A DNA stretch of 64,000 bases from Thermoanaerobacterium sp. CMT5567-10 (GTDB taxonomy: Bacteria; Bacillota; Thermoanaerobacteria; Thermoanaerobacterales; Thermoanaerobacteraceae), in assembly GCF_030534315.2 (NCBI RefSeq), contig NZ_CP130558.2, positions 2,098,501-2,162,500 of the forward strand, in the 5' to 3' direction. A model generated the notes under the pieces. The model was given only the letters and a program-made list of their open reading frames with translations. It was not told the DNA's origin and made no database searches. Position numbers and translations under genes: made by a program. This document shows positions 36,198-45,262 of this stretch, in pieces. The first letter of the stretch is position 1; each line of letters starts with the position of its first letter.

Positions 36198-37715
36198 ATG
36201 AGTGAATATATATTGGAAATGCAAAATATAACAAAAGAGTTTCCAGGTGTTATCGCTCTTAATAATGTCAATTTAAAGGTTAAAAAGGGCGAGATTCATG
36301 CATTGTGTGGTGAAAACGGTGCTGGAAAGTCGACATTAATGAAAATATTAAGTGGTGTTTATCCATATGGGACGTATTCTGGAAAGATTATTATTGATGG
36401 TGAAGAAAAACATTTCAGCAATATTAAAGATAGTGAGAAAAATGGAATAGCTATTATTTATCAGGAGCTAACACTTGTAAAATATATGACAGTAGGGCAG
36501 AATATTTTCCTTGGTGAAGAACCAGTAAAAAATGGAGTTATCGACTGGTTGGAGGTTTATTCTGAGTCAAGCAAGATTTTGAAAGAATTGAGGATAGATA
36601 TAAATCCATATACTAAGGTAATGAATTTAGGTATAGGACATCAGCAGATGGTTGAGATAGCTAAGGCTATTTCAAAAAAAGCTAAAATATTGATTCTTGA
36701 TGAACCGACATCAGCTCTTACAGAAAGTGAAGCAGAGCATTTGTTGAATATATTAAGAGACTTAAAATCAAAAGGTGTCACATGCATATATATATCACAT
36801 AAATTGGAAGAAGTTTTTGATATAGCAGATACCATAACAGTCTTAAGAGATGGCAAAACCATCACATCTGATAAAAAAGAGAATTTTACAATGAATAAGG
36901 TTATATCGTTAATGGTAGGCCGTGAACTTACACAGCGCTTTCCTAAAGTACAGCATAATGCAGGTGAAGTAGTCCTTGAAGTCAAAGATTATACAGTCTA
37001 TGATCCTGAAATTCCTAACAAAAAGATAATTGACAATGTAAGCTTTTATGTTAAAAGAGGAGAAATTTTAGGCATAGCGGGTCTTATGGGAGCAGGCAGG
37101 ACTGAGCTTTTCTCAAGCATTTTTGGAGCTTACAAAGGTAGGAAAGAAGGGAAAGTTTTCTTAGAGGGCAAGGAGTTAGCGATAAATAATCCTAATGAAG
37201 CCATAAAAAATGGCATAGCATATCTTTCTGAAGACAGGAAAAGATTCGGACTTGTTACACTTATGGATGTGCAGGAAAATATCGCATTATCCAACTACGA
37301 CCGTATTTCCAAGTTTAGCGTTATAAACAACAATGCAAAAGTAAAGTATGCAGAAAAGTATGTAAATGAACTTAAGATAAAAACGCCATCTCTCGCACAA
37401 AGAGTTGGAAATTTAAGCGGTGGAAACCAGCAGAAAGTCGTTTTGGGCAAGTGGCTCATGTCAGATCCTAAAGTTTTATTTCTTGATGAGCCAACGCGAG
37501 GCATTGATGTTGGAGCGAAGTTTGAGATATACAATATAATGAATGAACTTGTAGATATGGGTGTCTGTGTAGTATTTATTTCATCAGAGCTTCCGGAAAT
37601 ACTTGGTATGTGCGACAGGATACTTGTCATACATGAAGGCAAGATAAACGGCGAATTTTTGATTGAAGAAGCTGACCAAGAAAAAATTATGCACTGTGCA
37701 ACTGGAGGTAATTAA
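36198..37715 (+). CDS. xylG: Xylose ABC transporter ATP-binding protein
   Basis: A 505-aa tandem ATPase of the CUT2 class. First domain: Walker A GENGAGKST, Walker B ILILDEPTSAL. Second domain: altered P-loop GLMGAGRTELFSSIF, then LSGGNQQKVVLGKWL and VLFLDEPTRGIDVGAKFEIY. A GTG at 36180 is in frame, but TTGGAGGT at 36185 supports the ATG at 36198. The permease gene follows 3 bases after the stop. It is a paralogue of the MglA protein encoded at 25697. Confidence 0.92.
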   Translation: MSEYILEMQNITKEFPGVIALNNVNLKVKKGEIHALCGENGAGKSTLMKILSGVYPYGTYSGKIIIDGEEKHFSNIKDSEKNGIAIIYQELTLVKYMTVGQNIFLGEEPVKNGVIDWLEVYSESSKILKELRIDINPYTKVMNLGIGHQQMVEIAKAISKKAKILILDEPTSALTESEAEHLLNILRDLKSKGVTCIYISHKLEEVFDIADTITVLRDGKTITSDKKENFTMNKVISLMVGRELTQRFPKVQHNAGEVVLEVKDYTVYDPEIPNKKIIDNVSFYVKRGEILGIAGLMGAGRTELFSSIFGAYKGRKEGKVFLEGKELAINNPNEAIKNGIAYLSEDRKRFGLVTLMDVQENIALSNYDRISKFSVINNNAKVKYAEKYVNELKIKTPSLAQRVGNLSGGNQQKVVLGKWLMSDPKVLFLDEPTRGIDVGAKFEIYNIMNELVDMGVCVVFISSELPEILGMCDRILVIHEGKINGEFLIEEADQEKIMHCATGGN

Positions 37716-37718
37716 ATT

Positions 37719-38879
37719 ATGATACAAAGCAAAGCAAAAAGTGAAACAATTGAAAAAAGAAGTCTAAATATTGATATAAGAGCGTATACGATGATATTGG
37801 CTCTTCTTGGTATATGGGTCATATTTACAGTACTTACACATGGTGATTTTTTGTCATCTAGGAATTTATCCATGCTGGCAAGGCAAATGTCAATAACAGC
37901 AATACTTGCGACAGGTATGGTTCTGGTAATAGTAGCAGGGCATATCGACCTTTCAGTCGGTTCTGTTGCGGGATTTACAGGTGCTGTGGCTGCAATACTG
38001 CAGGTAATATACCATTGGAATACGGTGCCAACCATCATAATTACACTTTTGGTAGGATTTATCATTGGAACATGGCAAGGCTTCTGGATAGCATATAGGA
38101 AAGTACCGGCTTTTATTGTGACACTGAGTTCTATGTTGGTCTTTAGAGGAGGCATACTGCTTATCACAAAAGGTGTGACTATTTCTCCGCTACATCAAGA
38201 TTTTGGTATTATTGGACAGGGATATATTCCGCCATCCCTAAGCATAGCTTTAGGAGTAATTGCTTCTGTAGTGTATATAATAATAGACATAAATAATCGC
38301 AAATCGTGCATAAAATACGGGCTAAGCGTCCCAAGTTTAAGCATAGAGATTTCTAAAATTATTGGCGTGATTGCATTGATTGCTCTATTTACTGGTGTTA
38401 TGATTTCATACGAAGGTATACCTGTTCCAGTCCTTATTGTCCTTGTGCTGGTATTAGTTTTGACTTTTGTGGCAAACAACACCACTTTTGGAAGGTATGT
38501 ATACGCAATTGGTGGCAATAAAGAAGCAGCAATATATTCAGGAATAAATGTTGTGAAGACAAATATGACCATATTCTTGATAATGGGCATTTTGTCAGCT
38601 ATTGCCGGTATTGTCTTAACGTCGAGATTGAATGCAGCAACAACTAGTGCCGGCAATTTGTTTGAACTTGATGCAATAGCATCTGCTATTATCGGTGGTG
38701 CCAGCACTTTAGGTGGAGAAGGCACAGTACCAGGAGCAATACTTGGTGCTCTCATCATGGCTAGCATTGACAATGGTATGAGCCTTATGAATATAGACTA
38801 TTCAATACTTACGATAGTAAAAGGATTAGTTCTTGTGGTTGCTGTATGGGTTGATATATCTACAAAGAAAAGAGGATAA
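37719..38879 (+). CDS. xylH: Xylose ABC transporter permease
   Basis: A 386-aa membrane permease, longer than MglC as usual for XylH because of an extra helical stretch near residues 180-250. Family blocks are VLVIVAGHIDLSVGSVAGFTGAV, YAIGGNKEAAIYSGINV and LDAIASAIIGGASTLGGEGTVPGA. It starts within the ribosome-binding reach of xylG (GGAGGTAATTAA) and is followed by a terminator. Confidence 0.92.
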   Translation: MIQSKAKSETIEKRSLNIDIRAYTMILALLGIWVIFTVLTHGDFLSSRNLSMLARQMSITAILATGMVLVIVAGHIDLSVGSVAGFTGAVAAILQVIYHWNTVPTIIITLLVGFIIGTWQGFWIAYRKVPAFIVTLSSMLVFRGGILLITKGVTISPLHQDFGIIGQGYIPPSLSIALGVIASVVYIIIDINNRKSCIKYGLSVPSLSIEISKIIGVIALIALFTGVMISYEGIPVPVLIVLVLVLVLTFVANNTTFGRYVYAIGGNKEAAIYSGINVVKTNMTIFLIMGILSAIAGIVLTSRLNAATTSAGNLFELDAIASAIIGGASTLGGEGTVPGAILGALIMASIDNGMSLMNIDYSILTIVKGLVLVVAVWVDISTKKRG

Positions 38880-38895
38880 AATTTTAAACGAAATG

Positions 38896-38916
38896 GCGGG
38901 TTATTCCCGCTTTTTT
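38896..38916 (+). terminator. Terminator after xylH
   Basis: GCGGG-TTATT-CCCGC followed by TTTTTT. Confidence 0.88.
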
Positions 38917-39001
38917 GTTTTACGGAAAAATTATGATGCTTTAAATTGATGAAATTGTGTATTATAATTGAATCAAGAGTTTTTATTGAAAGTGGGGGAG
39001 C

Positions 39002-40174
39002 ATGGTGGATTTCGAAGACAGAGTTTCGAAACGTGCAAAATCTATAGAGATATCTACAATAAGGTATTTTTTTAATATGGTAAAAGATGTGCCTGGTGCC
39101 ATATCGCTGACGATTGGAGAACCGGATTTCGTCACACCAAGGCACATAATTGATGCAGCGTATGAATCATTATTAGAAGGCAAAACTGGATATACTGTAA
39201 ATGCTGGGCTTATAGAGTTAAGGCAAGAGATATCAAAATATCTCAAAAGAAATTACAGTGTAGAGTATAGGCCTGATGGAGAGATACTTGTAACAATCGG
39301 TGCAACAGAAGCTATTTACATTGCATTAAACACGCTTGTAGAAGATGGCGACGAAGTATTGATACCGGAGCCTTCATTTGTAGCATATGATCCGTGTACA
39401 AAACTGGCAGGCGGCAAGTCAGTTTTTGTGCCTACGTATGAAGAAGATAATTTTGTCTTAAAAGCTGAGACACTGGAAAAATATATTACTGATAAGTCAA
39501 AGGTCTTGGTATTGCCGTATCCAAACAATCCAACAGGAGCGGTGTTGCCATATGAAGAAATGGTTAAATTAGCAGATATAGTGAAAAAATATGATTTACT
39601 TGTTGTAACAGATGAGATATATTCTGAACTTGTATATGAAGGATTTAGGCATGTCAGCTTCGCATCGTTGCCAAATATGTGGGAGAGAACTGTTTTAATA
39701 AACGGCTTTTCTAAATCATATGCTATGACAGGCTGGAGGCTTGGTTATATCGCGGCACCAGAGTATTTTGTAAAGCACATGACGAAGATACATCAGTACG
39801 ATGTGACATCGGCATCGACACAGTCCCAGTATGCAGGATTAGAAGCCATGAAAAATGGTGAGAATGACATCAAATTTATGAGGGAAAAATATGATGAGAG
39901 AAGGAAGTTTTTATACGGCAGCTTAATTGATATGGGCTTTAAATGCTTTGAACCTAAAGGTGCATTTTACATATTTCCATCAATCAAGAAGACAGGCCTT
40001 ACGTCGACTGAGTTTGCGAAGCGGCTCTTATACGATGCAAAAGTTGCAGTTGTTCCTGGCAGCGCATTTGGAGAGCATGGAGAAGGTCATGTAAGGATGG
40101 CATATGCCACATCATTGGACAATCTGAAGGAGTCGGTAAAAAGGATAGAAAAATTTATGCGAAATTTTAAATAG
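39002..40174 (+). CDS. PLP-dependent aminotransferase, class I/II
   Basis: A 390-aa fold-type I aminotransferase. Landmarks: SLTIGEPDFVTP near the N-terminus, PYPNNPTGAVLP, VVTDEIYSEL (Asp/Tyr contacting PLP), the cofactor Lys in NGFSKSYAMTGWRLGY, and RMAYATS (substrate-carboxylate Arg). It belongs to the aspartate/aromatic aminotransferase Igamma group; the exact amino donor cannot be read. GGGGGAG precedes the ATG. It stands alone between two terminators, so is likely monocistronic. Confidence 0.88.
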   Translation: MVDFEDRVSKRAKSIEISTIRYFFNMVKDVPGAISLTIGEPDFVTPRHIIDAAYESLLEGKTGYTVNAGLIELRQEISKYLKRNYSVEYRPDGEILVTIGATEAIYIALNTLVEDGDEVLIPEPSFVAYDPCTKLAGGKSVFVPTYEEDNFVLKAETLEKYITDKSKVLVLPYPNNPTGAVLPYEEMVKLADIVKKYDLLVVTDEIYSELVYEGFRHVSFASLPNMWERTVLINGFSKSYAMTGWRLGYIAAPEYFVKHMTKIHQYDVTSASTQSQYAGLEAMKNGENDIKFMREKYDERRKFLYGSLIDMGFKCFEPKGAFYIFPSIKKTGLTSTEFAKRLLYDAKVAVVPGSAFGEHGEGHVRMAYATSLDNLKESVKRIEKFMRNFK

Positions 40175-40182
40175 GAGTAACC

Positions 40183-40217
40183 CATGGAACAGTAAATAAA
40201 AGTTCCATGTTTTTTTT
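40183..40217 (+). terminator. Terminator after the aminotransferase gene
   Basis: CATGGAAC pairs with GTTCCATG around an 11-base loop, followed by TTTTTTTT. Confidence 0.85.
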
Positions 40218-40326
40218 AATATATTTTAATTATTTTTTAATAATTTCGTCACTTGCCTGCATTTCATTTATGATATAATATGATGTGGTATAATATTAAT
40301 ATAACTATTTTTTGAGGGGATATGTT

Positions 40327-42900
40327 ATGGAGAATAATACACAACTTAGGCGAAGTGATAGAAATAAAAAGAAAAAAAATAAGAGCGCTTTAAGGAAGAC
40401 TCTCAATGTTGTGTTGTGGGGTGTATTGATATTAATTCTGGCAGGCATTGGCGCTGCAGGTGGCAAGGTTTTAGCAATAATTAAAAATACGCCGCCATTA
40501 TCGCAAGATGCATTGACAAAGATAAAACAGTCATCAATAGTATACGTGAAAAACAGTGATGGAAGTTGGAGCCAAGCAGCTATTTTACATGGCTCTGACA
40601 ATAGACTTTGGGTATCCATAGATAAAATACCAGAGAATTTGCAAAATGCTGTTGTTGCAATAGAAGATCAGAGATTCTACAAAAATAATTTAGGTATCGA
40701 TCCTAAGAGGATAATAGGTGCACTTTTGGTTGACTTAAAAGCAGGAGGCAAGCCAATAGAAGGTGCAAGTACTATAACACAGCAGCTTGTAAAAAATACG
40801 ATGCTGACAGATGAGAAGACATTGACAAGAAAAATACAAGAAGCCGTACTGGCTTGGCAACTTGAACAGAAGTATACTAAAAAACAGATACTTGAAGCAT
40901 ACCTTAATACAATATATTTAGGTGGACCGCATATAAATGCATATGGTGTTCAAGCGGCAGCACTACAGTATTTTGGCAAAGATGTAAGCCAACTGGACCT
41001 TGCTGAATCGGCTATGATTGCCGGCATTACTAATAATCCATCCATGTATTCACCTGATTCAAATGTGGAAAAAGCTACAGAGAGGCAGCATCTTGTCTTA
41101 AGTGAGATGCTAAAACAGGGATTTATCACACAAGAGCAATATAATAGTGCCATCAATGAAAAGCTTAATTTCGTTTTCAAAAACCTCAATTTGTCGACGT
41201 ATAGCCATGGCTACTTTATAGATCAGGTCATAAATGATGCTACTGACGCTCTTGTCAAGAAGCTTGGCATAACTAAGTCTGAAGCCTTGAATAAAATATA
41301 CAATGGTGGGCTTAGGATATATTCTACAATGGATCCAAACATTCAGACAATAATGGAAAATGCATTTAAAAATCCTAAGTTGTTCCCTGTTGATCCAACT
41401 ACAAAAGAGTCTGTGCAGGGTGCAATGGTTGTAATAGATTGGAAGACTGGCGAGATAAAAGGCATTGTAGGTGGCAGAAATACAAATGATTTCAAATATG
41501 TTACAAGAGGTATAAGTTTCGCTGATTCAAAAAGGCAGCCTGGCTCATCTATAAAGCCTTTGACGGTTTATGGGCCTGCTTTACAAAGCGGCCTTACTGC
41601 TGCGACAGTTGTGGATGATGTTCCTACGACATTTACACTTCCTGGTGCAAAGCCATATACACCTCACAACTATGAAAGTAATTATTACCATGGATTGGTG
41701 ACTCTGAGGGAAGCTATAACAGATTCTTTGAATGTGCCTGCTGTGCAGGTCGTAAATAAAATAGGCATCAATGTATCGGCAACCTATGGAAAGAAATTTG
41801 GGCTTGATATAACTAAAGATGATATGTATTTGCCAGCATTAGCGTTGGGTGGTTTAAGTCATGGGATAACACCTATTCAGGAAGCTGCTGCTTATGGTGC
41901 TATTGCTAACAAAGGCATGTATATAAGCCCTATTACATTTACAAAGATTGAAGATTCAACTGGAAAAGTATTGGTTGACAATAAACCTGAGGAACATGTG
42001 GTGCTGAGTGAGCAGAATGCATATATATTGAGAAGCATGATGATGGATGTAGTAAATCACGGTACAGGTACAGCAGCAAAGCTGTCAAACATGGACGTGG
42101 CCGGAAAGACTGGCACATCTGAAAATTCAGGTAATATATGGTTCTCAGGCTTCACACCATATTATGTTGGAACAGTGTGGATGGGGTATCCATCATCAAA
42201 TAATGCTGTTAAAAATTATGGTGTACCACAGGTTGGCGGAACATTTCCGGCAAAGATGTGGAAGACAGTAATGTCTGAGATACATCAGAATCTTCCAGCT
42301 AAGCGCTTTACTGATAAACCATCTGGAATAGTGTATGAAACAGTCTGTAAAGATTCGGGAAAACTGCCTACTGATTTATGTAGACAAGATCCAAGAGGAG
42401 ACAGGACATATACTGAAATGTTTGCTGTAGGTACACAGCCGACAGAATATTGCACAGTTCATGTATCTGCAAAGATAAATACTCTGACTGGCAAATTGGC
42501 ATCTGAATGGACACTGCCATTCCTTGTAAAAGAAAAAGTGTTTATAAATCCACCAGGAAGAACAGCAAAGCAAAATGCGTACGCTGCTGACGGAAAATAC
42601 GTTGTGCCGACAGAAGTAGATACAGAAAATCAAATTCAGCCAGGGGATAATCAGGGTGGAAATACTGATCAAAACGGCGGTACAACAAATAGTGACGGCA
42701 GTAATACTGCTCCAGTAAATGGTACAGAGCCCGGAACGACAACTGATAATGGAGGGCAAAGCAACGGTTCTAGCAGCACCGATGGACAAAGTACAAACAG
42801 CGGAATGAATGGAAATCAAAAGAGCATTAGTGGGCAAACCAATTCCACCCCTAGCCAAAAGGGAATAGGAAATATAATAAACTCAATAATTGGCAACTAG
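40327..42900 (+). CDS. Class A penicillin-binding protein (PBP1A-like)
   Basis: An 857-aa bifunctional cell-wall synthase. A basic N-terminus is followed by one membrane helix (~residues 22-45). The glycosyltransferase (GT51) domain has AIEDQRFYKNNLGID, EGASTITQQLVKNTML and KILEAYLNTIYLG-type blocks. The transpeptidase domain has the catalytic Ser in PGSSIKPL, SLN in TDSLNVPAVQ and the KTG box in GKTGTSEN. A C-terminal tail of about 90 residues is Gly/Asn/Ser/Thr-rich and probably disordered. A TTG at 40312 is in frame, but GAGGGGA supports ATG 40327. Confidence 0.93.
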   Translation: MENNTQLRRSDRNKKKKNKSALRKTLNVVLWGVLILILAGIGAAGGKVLAIIKNTPPLSQDALTKIKQSSIVYVKNSDGSWSQAAILHGSDNRLWVSIDKIPENLQNAVVAIEDQRFYKNNLGIDPKRIIGALLVDLKAGGKPIEGASTITQQLVKNTMLTDEKTLTRKIQEAVLAWQLEQKYTKKQILEAYLNTIYLGGPHINAYGVQAAALQYFGKDVSQLDLAESAMIAGITNNPSMYSPDSNVEKATERQHLVLSEMLKQGFITQEQYNSAINEKLNFVFKNLNLSTYSHGYFIDQVINDATDALVKKLGITKSEALNKIYNGGLRIYSTMDPNIQTIMENAFKNPKLFPVDPTTKESVQGAMVVIDWKTGEIKGIVGGRNTNDFKYVTRGISFADSKRQPGSSIKPLTVYGPALQSGLTAATVVDDVPTTFTLPGAKPYTPHNYESNYYHGLVTLREAITDSLNVPAVQVVNKIGINVSATYGKKFGLDITKDDMYLPALALGGLSHGITPIQEAAAYGAIANKGMYISPITFTKIEDSTGKVLVDNKPEEHVVLSEQNAYILRSMMMDVVNHGTGTAAKLSNMDVAGKTGTSENSGNIWFSGFTPYYVGTVWMGYPSSNNAVKNYGVPQVGGTFPAKMWKTVMSEIHQNLPAKRFTDKPSGIVYETVCKDSGKLPTDLCRQDPRGDRTYTEMFAVGTQPTEYCTVHVSAKINTLTGKLASEWTLPFLVKEKVFINPPGRTAKQNAYAADGKYVVPTEVDTENQIQPGDNQGGNTDQNGGTTNSDGSNTAPVNGTEPGTTTDNGGQSNGSSSTDGQSTNSGMNGNQKSISGQTNSTPSQKGIGNIINSIIGN

Positions 42901-42904
42901 GATT

Positions 42905-42946
42905 AAAAAAGATGGCTATAACTAAGATGTAGCCGTCTTTTTTTTG
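42905..42946 (+). terminator. Terminator after the PBP gene
   Basis: AAGATGGCTA pairs with TAGCCGTCTT-like sequence (42909-42939) and runs into TTTTTTTT. Confidence 0.82.
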
Positions 42947-43066
42947 ATTTTATCTTGTGTATATGTTTAAATTCATCCAGACATGCATATAGATATGAAA
43001 TGAGGAAAAAATTATTGAAGGAATATTGGCATTCTTGTAGAAATAAATAAGCAGGGGGCGTTTATA

Positions 43067-44260
43067 ATGAAAAGTATTGATTATCTAAAAAAGCTTTCAA
43101 AATTTGAGCATCGTGGCTCGGCAACAAAAAATGAGAGAAAGGCTGCTGACTACATTGCTAATAAGCTTGAGGATATGGGATATGAAGCAGTTAAGCAGGA
43201 ATTTAAAACAACTCGTGACAACCTGTACATTTTGCCTCTTCAGTTTGGTATCTTTTTATTTATAATGGGTGCTGCGTCATTTTTCTACGATAAATTTCTA
43301 AATGCATTAGAATTGATTATTTCATTAATTTCAATAGGATTGTTGATTTTAGAACTAAGTGGGAAATCTTTTGAGACAAGCATAATGCCAAAACATCGTT
43401 CAAAAAATGTCTTTACAAAATTTGAGAAAAACGATAAAAAGAAGATAATTGTATCTGCACACATTGATACTCAAAAAGGAAGTTTGATGTTTAGCCCTAA
43501 AATCGTTGACAAACTGAAAATGATATATAATATCGGCTATTTGGGATTTGCACTGATACCTGTCGGCATAGTCTTTGGACTGTTTCATCTTTATCTAATT
43601 TCATATATCGTGCTTGGAATTGGCCTTTTAATAACTTTTGCTATGATTGTATTTTTGCTGACATGTGAGTTGGGTGGGAAATATACAAATGGTGCCAATG
43701 ATAATGGTTCAGGGGCATCGTTGGCTTTGGCAATAGCAGATTATTACATTAACAATAAAGAAAATTTTCCAGATGATGTTGAAGTGATTTTCCTCTTTAC
43801 AGGAAGCGAAGAGACAGGCGAAAGAGGAATGAAATATTTCTTGAGAAGATATAGGAGATTATTAAACAAAGATACTCAATTTGTAGTATTGGATAATCTC
43901 GGTGCTGGAAAATTGACATACCTTGAGGGAGAAGGAATGATATTCTATAAAAAAGCAGGTGAAATGCTATTAAATGTTGCTGACGAGATGAGGAAAGAAT
44001 ATCCTAATGGAGTAGTGCAGAAAATGAAAAATCTACTTTTGCCGACAGATGCACTGCCTGTGCTGGCAAATGGCTTTTGCGGCATAACGTTTATATCTAT
44101 GGATGAAAATGGAAAGATAAAGAACTATCATTGGTTTACAGATACTATAGACAATGTCGATTCTAAGTTATTGAGATATGAAGAAAGCTTTTTGATAGAA
44201 TATATATTGAGAGTTTCAAAGAGGATAAGCAGTGCAAAAAGTGTTGAAGCAGTAAAATAG
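43067..44260 (+). CDS. Membrane-spanning M28-family metallopeptidase
   Basis: A 397-aa protein joining a zinc aminopeptidase fold to membrane helices. Zinc-ligand and catalytic positions are visible in IIVSAHIDTQKG, NGANDNGSGAS, FTGSEETGERG (Glu-Glu), VLDNLG and NYHWFTDTIDNVDS (last His). Two hydrophobic pairs, at ~65-105 and ~155-200, are inserted before and after the first metal motif. The second gives a hairpin between metal-binding elements, an unusual layout. Substrate unknown. It converges on the minus-strand gene that follows. Confidence 0.82.
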   Translation: MKSIDYLKKLSKFEHRGSATKNERKAADYIANKLEDMGYEAVKQEFKTTRDNLYILPLQFGIFLFIMGAASFFYDKFLNALELIISLISIGLLILELSGKSFETSIMPKHRSKNVFTKFEKNDKKKIIVSAHIDTQKGSLMFSPKIVDKLKMIYNIGYLGFALIPVGIVFGLFHLYLISYIVLGIGLLITFAMIVFLLTCELGGKYTNGANDNGSGASLALAIADYYINNKENFPDDVEVIFLFTGSEETGERGMKYFLRRYRRLLNKDTQFVVLDNLGAGKLTYLEGEGMIFYKKAGEMLLNVADEMRKEYPNGVVQKMKNLLLPTDALPVLANGFCGITFISMDENGKIKNYHWFTDTIDNVDSKLLRYEESFLIEYILRVSKRISSAKSVEAVK

Positions 44261-44283
44261 GAGTAGGGATACCTACTTCTTTG
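44258..44283. terminator. Weak bidirectional hairpin between convergent genes
   Basis: AGTAGG-GATA-CCTACT (44262-44277 region) overlaps the end of the minus-strand gene. T-runs are poor on both sides. Confidence 0.35.
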
Positions 44284-44785
44284 ATTTATTAAAATAACCT
44301 GTAAGTATAAATATTAAGAATATAGATAGTATGCCACCAATGATGGCTGTTGCAAGCTGCGGAAGTGTAAACGCTGCAACGATCTTTTGCGGTACGTTGA
44401 CATTAAACCAAGTCAGAATATATTTTACTGAAGCTGCCAGCCACAAAAATTTTACAACTGCACCTGCAATCATGCCTATTATGTTGTTTTTTACAGTTTT
44501 AAATAGCATTACGTACAGTGTATTACCTATCATTATAAAAGGTATAAGTATAGGAAAGCTCATGAGTCCTACTAAAAAAGCGATGATTGGTGTCAAAAGG
44601 CCTATTGACACACCTGACCAGATTCCAACAAAGTATGCAGAGATTATAAGCATTGCATTTACGATTGAGCCTGTTACAAGCTGTGGCATTTTTATAAACT
44701 GCACTATGATTGTAATTGCCAGCAAGATAGCGGTCCTAGTTATAAATCTGGTATCAAATTTTTTAGTTGATGAGTTATTCGGCAT
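44273..44785 (-). CDS. ECF transporter S component-like membrane protein
   Basis: A 170-aa protein with five to six hydrophobic segments. The N-terminal TRFITRTAILLAITIIVQF and GSIVNAMLIISAYFVGIWSGVSIGLLTPIIA resemble substrate-capture (S) subunits of energy-coupling factor vitamin transporters. On the minus strand GGAGGTGATA precedes the ATG. No EcfA or EcfT genes adjoin, so it would use a shared energising module. The vitamin or metabolite is not recognisable. The AT-rich plus-strand frame over the same bases is its shadow. Confidence 0.72.
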   Translation of the reverse strand: MPNNSSTKKFDTRFITRTAILLAITIIVQFIKMPQLVTGSIVNAMLIISAYFVGIWSGVSIGLLTPIIAFLVGLMSFPILIPFIMIGNTLYVMLFKTVKNNIIGMIAGAVVKFLWLAASVKYILTWFNVNVPQKIVAAFTLPQLATAIIGGILSIFLIFILTGYFNKSKK

Positions 44786-44975
44786 ATTATCACCTCCAAC
44801 ATCAATATATTTAACTATATTTTAACACTCCAGATGAATATTGTTAAGCAAATATTAATTGGAATTTGTCATATCCAACGCCACAAATCTTGTAGATCAT
44901 GTAAATGTGTTGTATCCAAGAGCCACATTAAATTCTATGGCAGATGATCCTGGACGCCAGTGGTAATTTATCTTA
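44786..44975 (+). other. Intergenic DNA before the leuS leader
   Basis: About 190 bases between the divergent S-component gene and the leuS promoter. No convincing frame, repeat or RNA was seen here; a minus-strand promoter for the S-component gene should lie within it. Confidence 0.4.
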
Positions 44976-45004
44976 TTGCATTTTAAAAGCGTTTGTAATA
45001 AAAT
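44976..45004 (+). promoter_or_regulatory. Promoter of the leuS T-box leader
   Basis: TTGCAT and TAAAAT with a 17-base spacer. Confidence 0.6.
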
Positions 45005-45011
45005 AATGTAT

Positions 45012-45236
45012 AAGTATATATAGCTATTGCAATGATGTGGAGTAGTAGGCTAAGACTTTTTCAGAGAGCCTTATTATGGTGGAAAAAGGCATTGTGTTAG
45101 CTGAACTCGCCATTGAGCATGCATATTAAAAGTATGCACGGTTAAACCGTTATATGAAACAAGTGGGCTTGCGTCAAAAAGAGTGGTACCACGGAAGCTT
45201 GGCTTTCGTCTCTTTATGATGTGAAGCCTTTTTTAT
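45012..45236 (+). promoter_or_regulatory. Leucine T-box riboswitch
   Basis: Leader with CAGAGAGCC near 45062 and the distal stem I region ATGGTGGAAAAAGGC. The specifier region GCTGAACTCGCC puts CUC (Leu) at 45106-45108. The T-box GAGTGGTACCACGG is at 45181-45194, followed by the terminator stem GGCTTTC / GTGAAGCC and a T-run (45201-45236). Uncharged tRNA-Leu would favour read-through into leuS. Confidence 0.9.
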
Positions 45237-45262
45237 GCAAAAATATTAATAGGAGTGAGAAG

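Noticed and set aside
38195-38773. 192-codon minus-strand frame
   Set aside because: It is fully covered by xylH on the plus strand, which has all family motifs; the minus frame is a codon-bias shadow.
44331-44825. Long plus-strand frame of 164 codons
   Set aside because: It lies opposite the S-component gene, lacks a ribosome binding site and has no protein-like motifs; the minus-strand frame has both.
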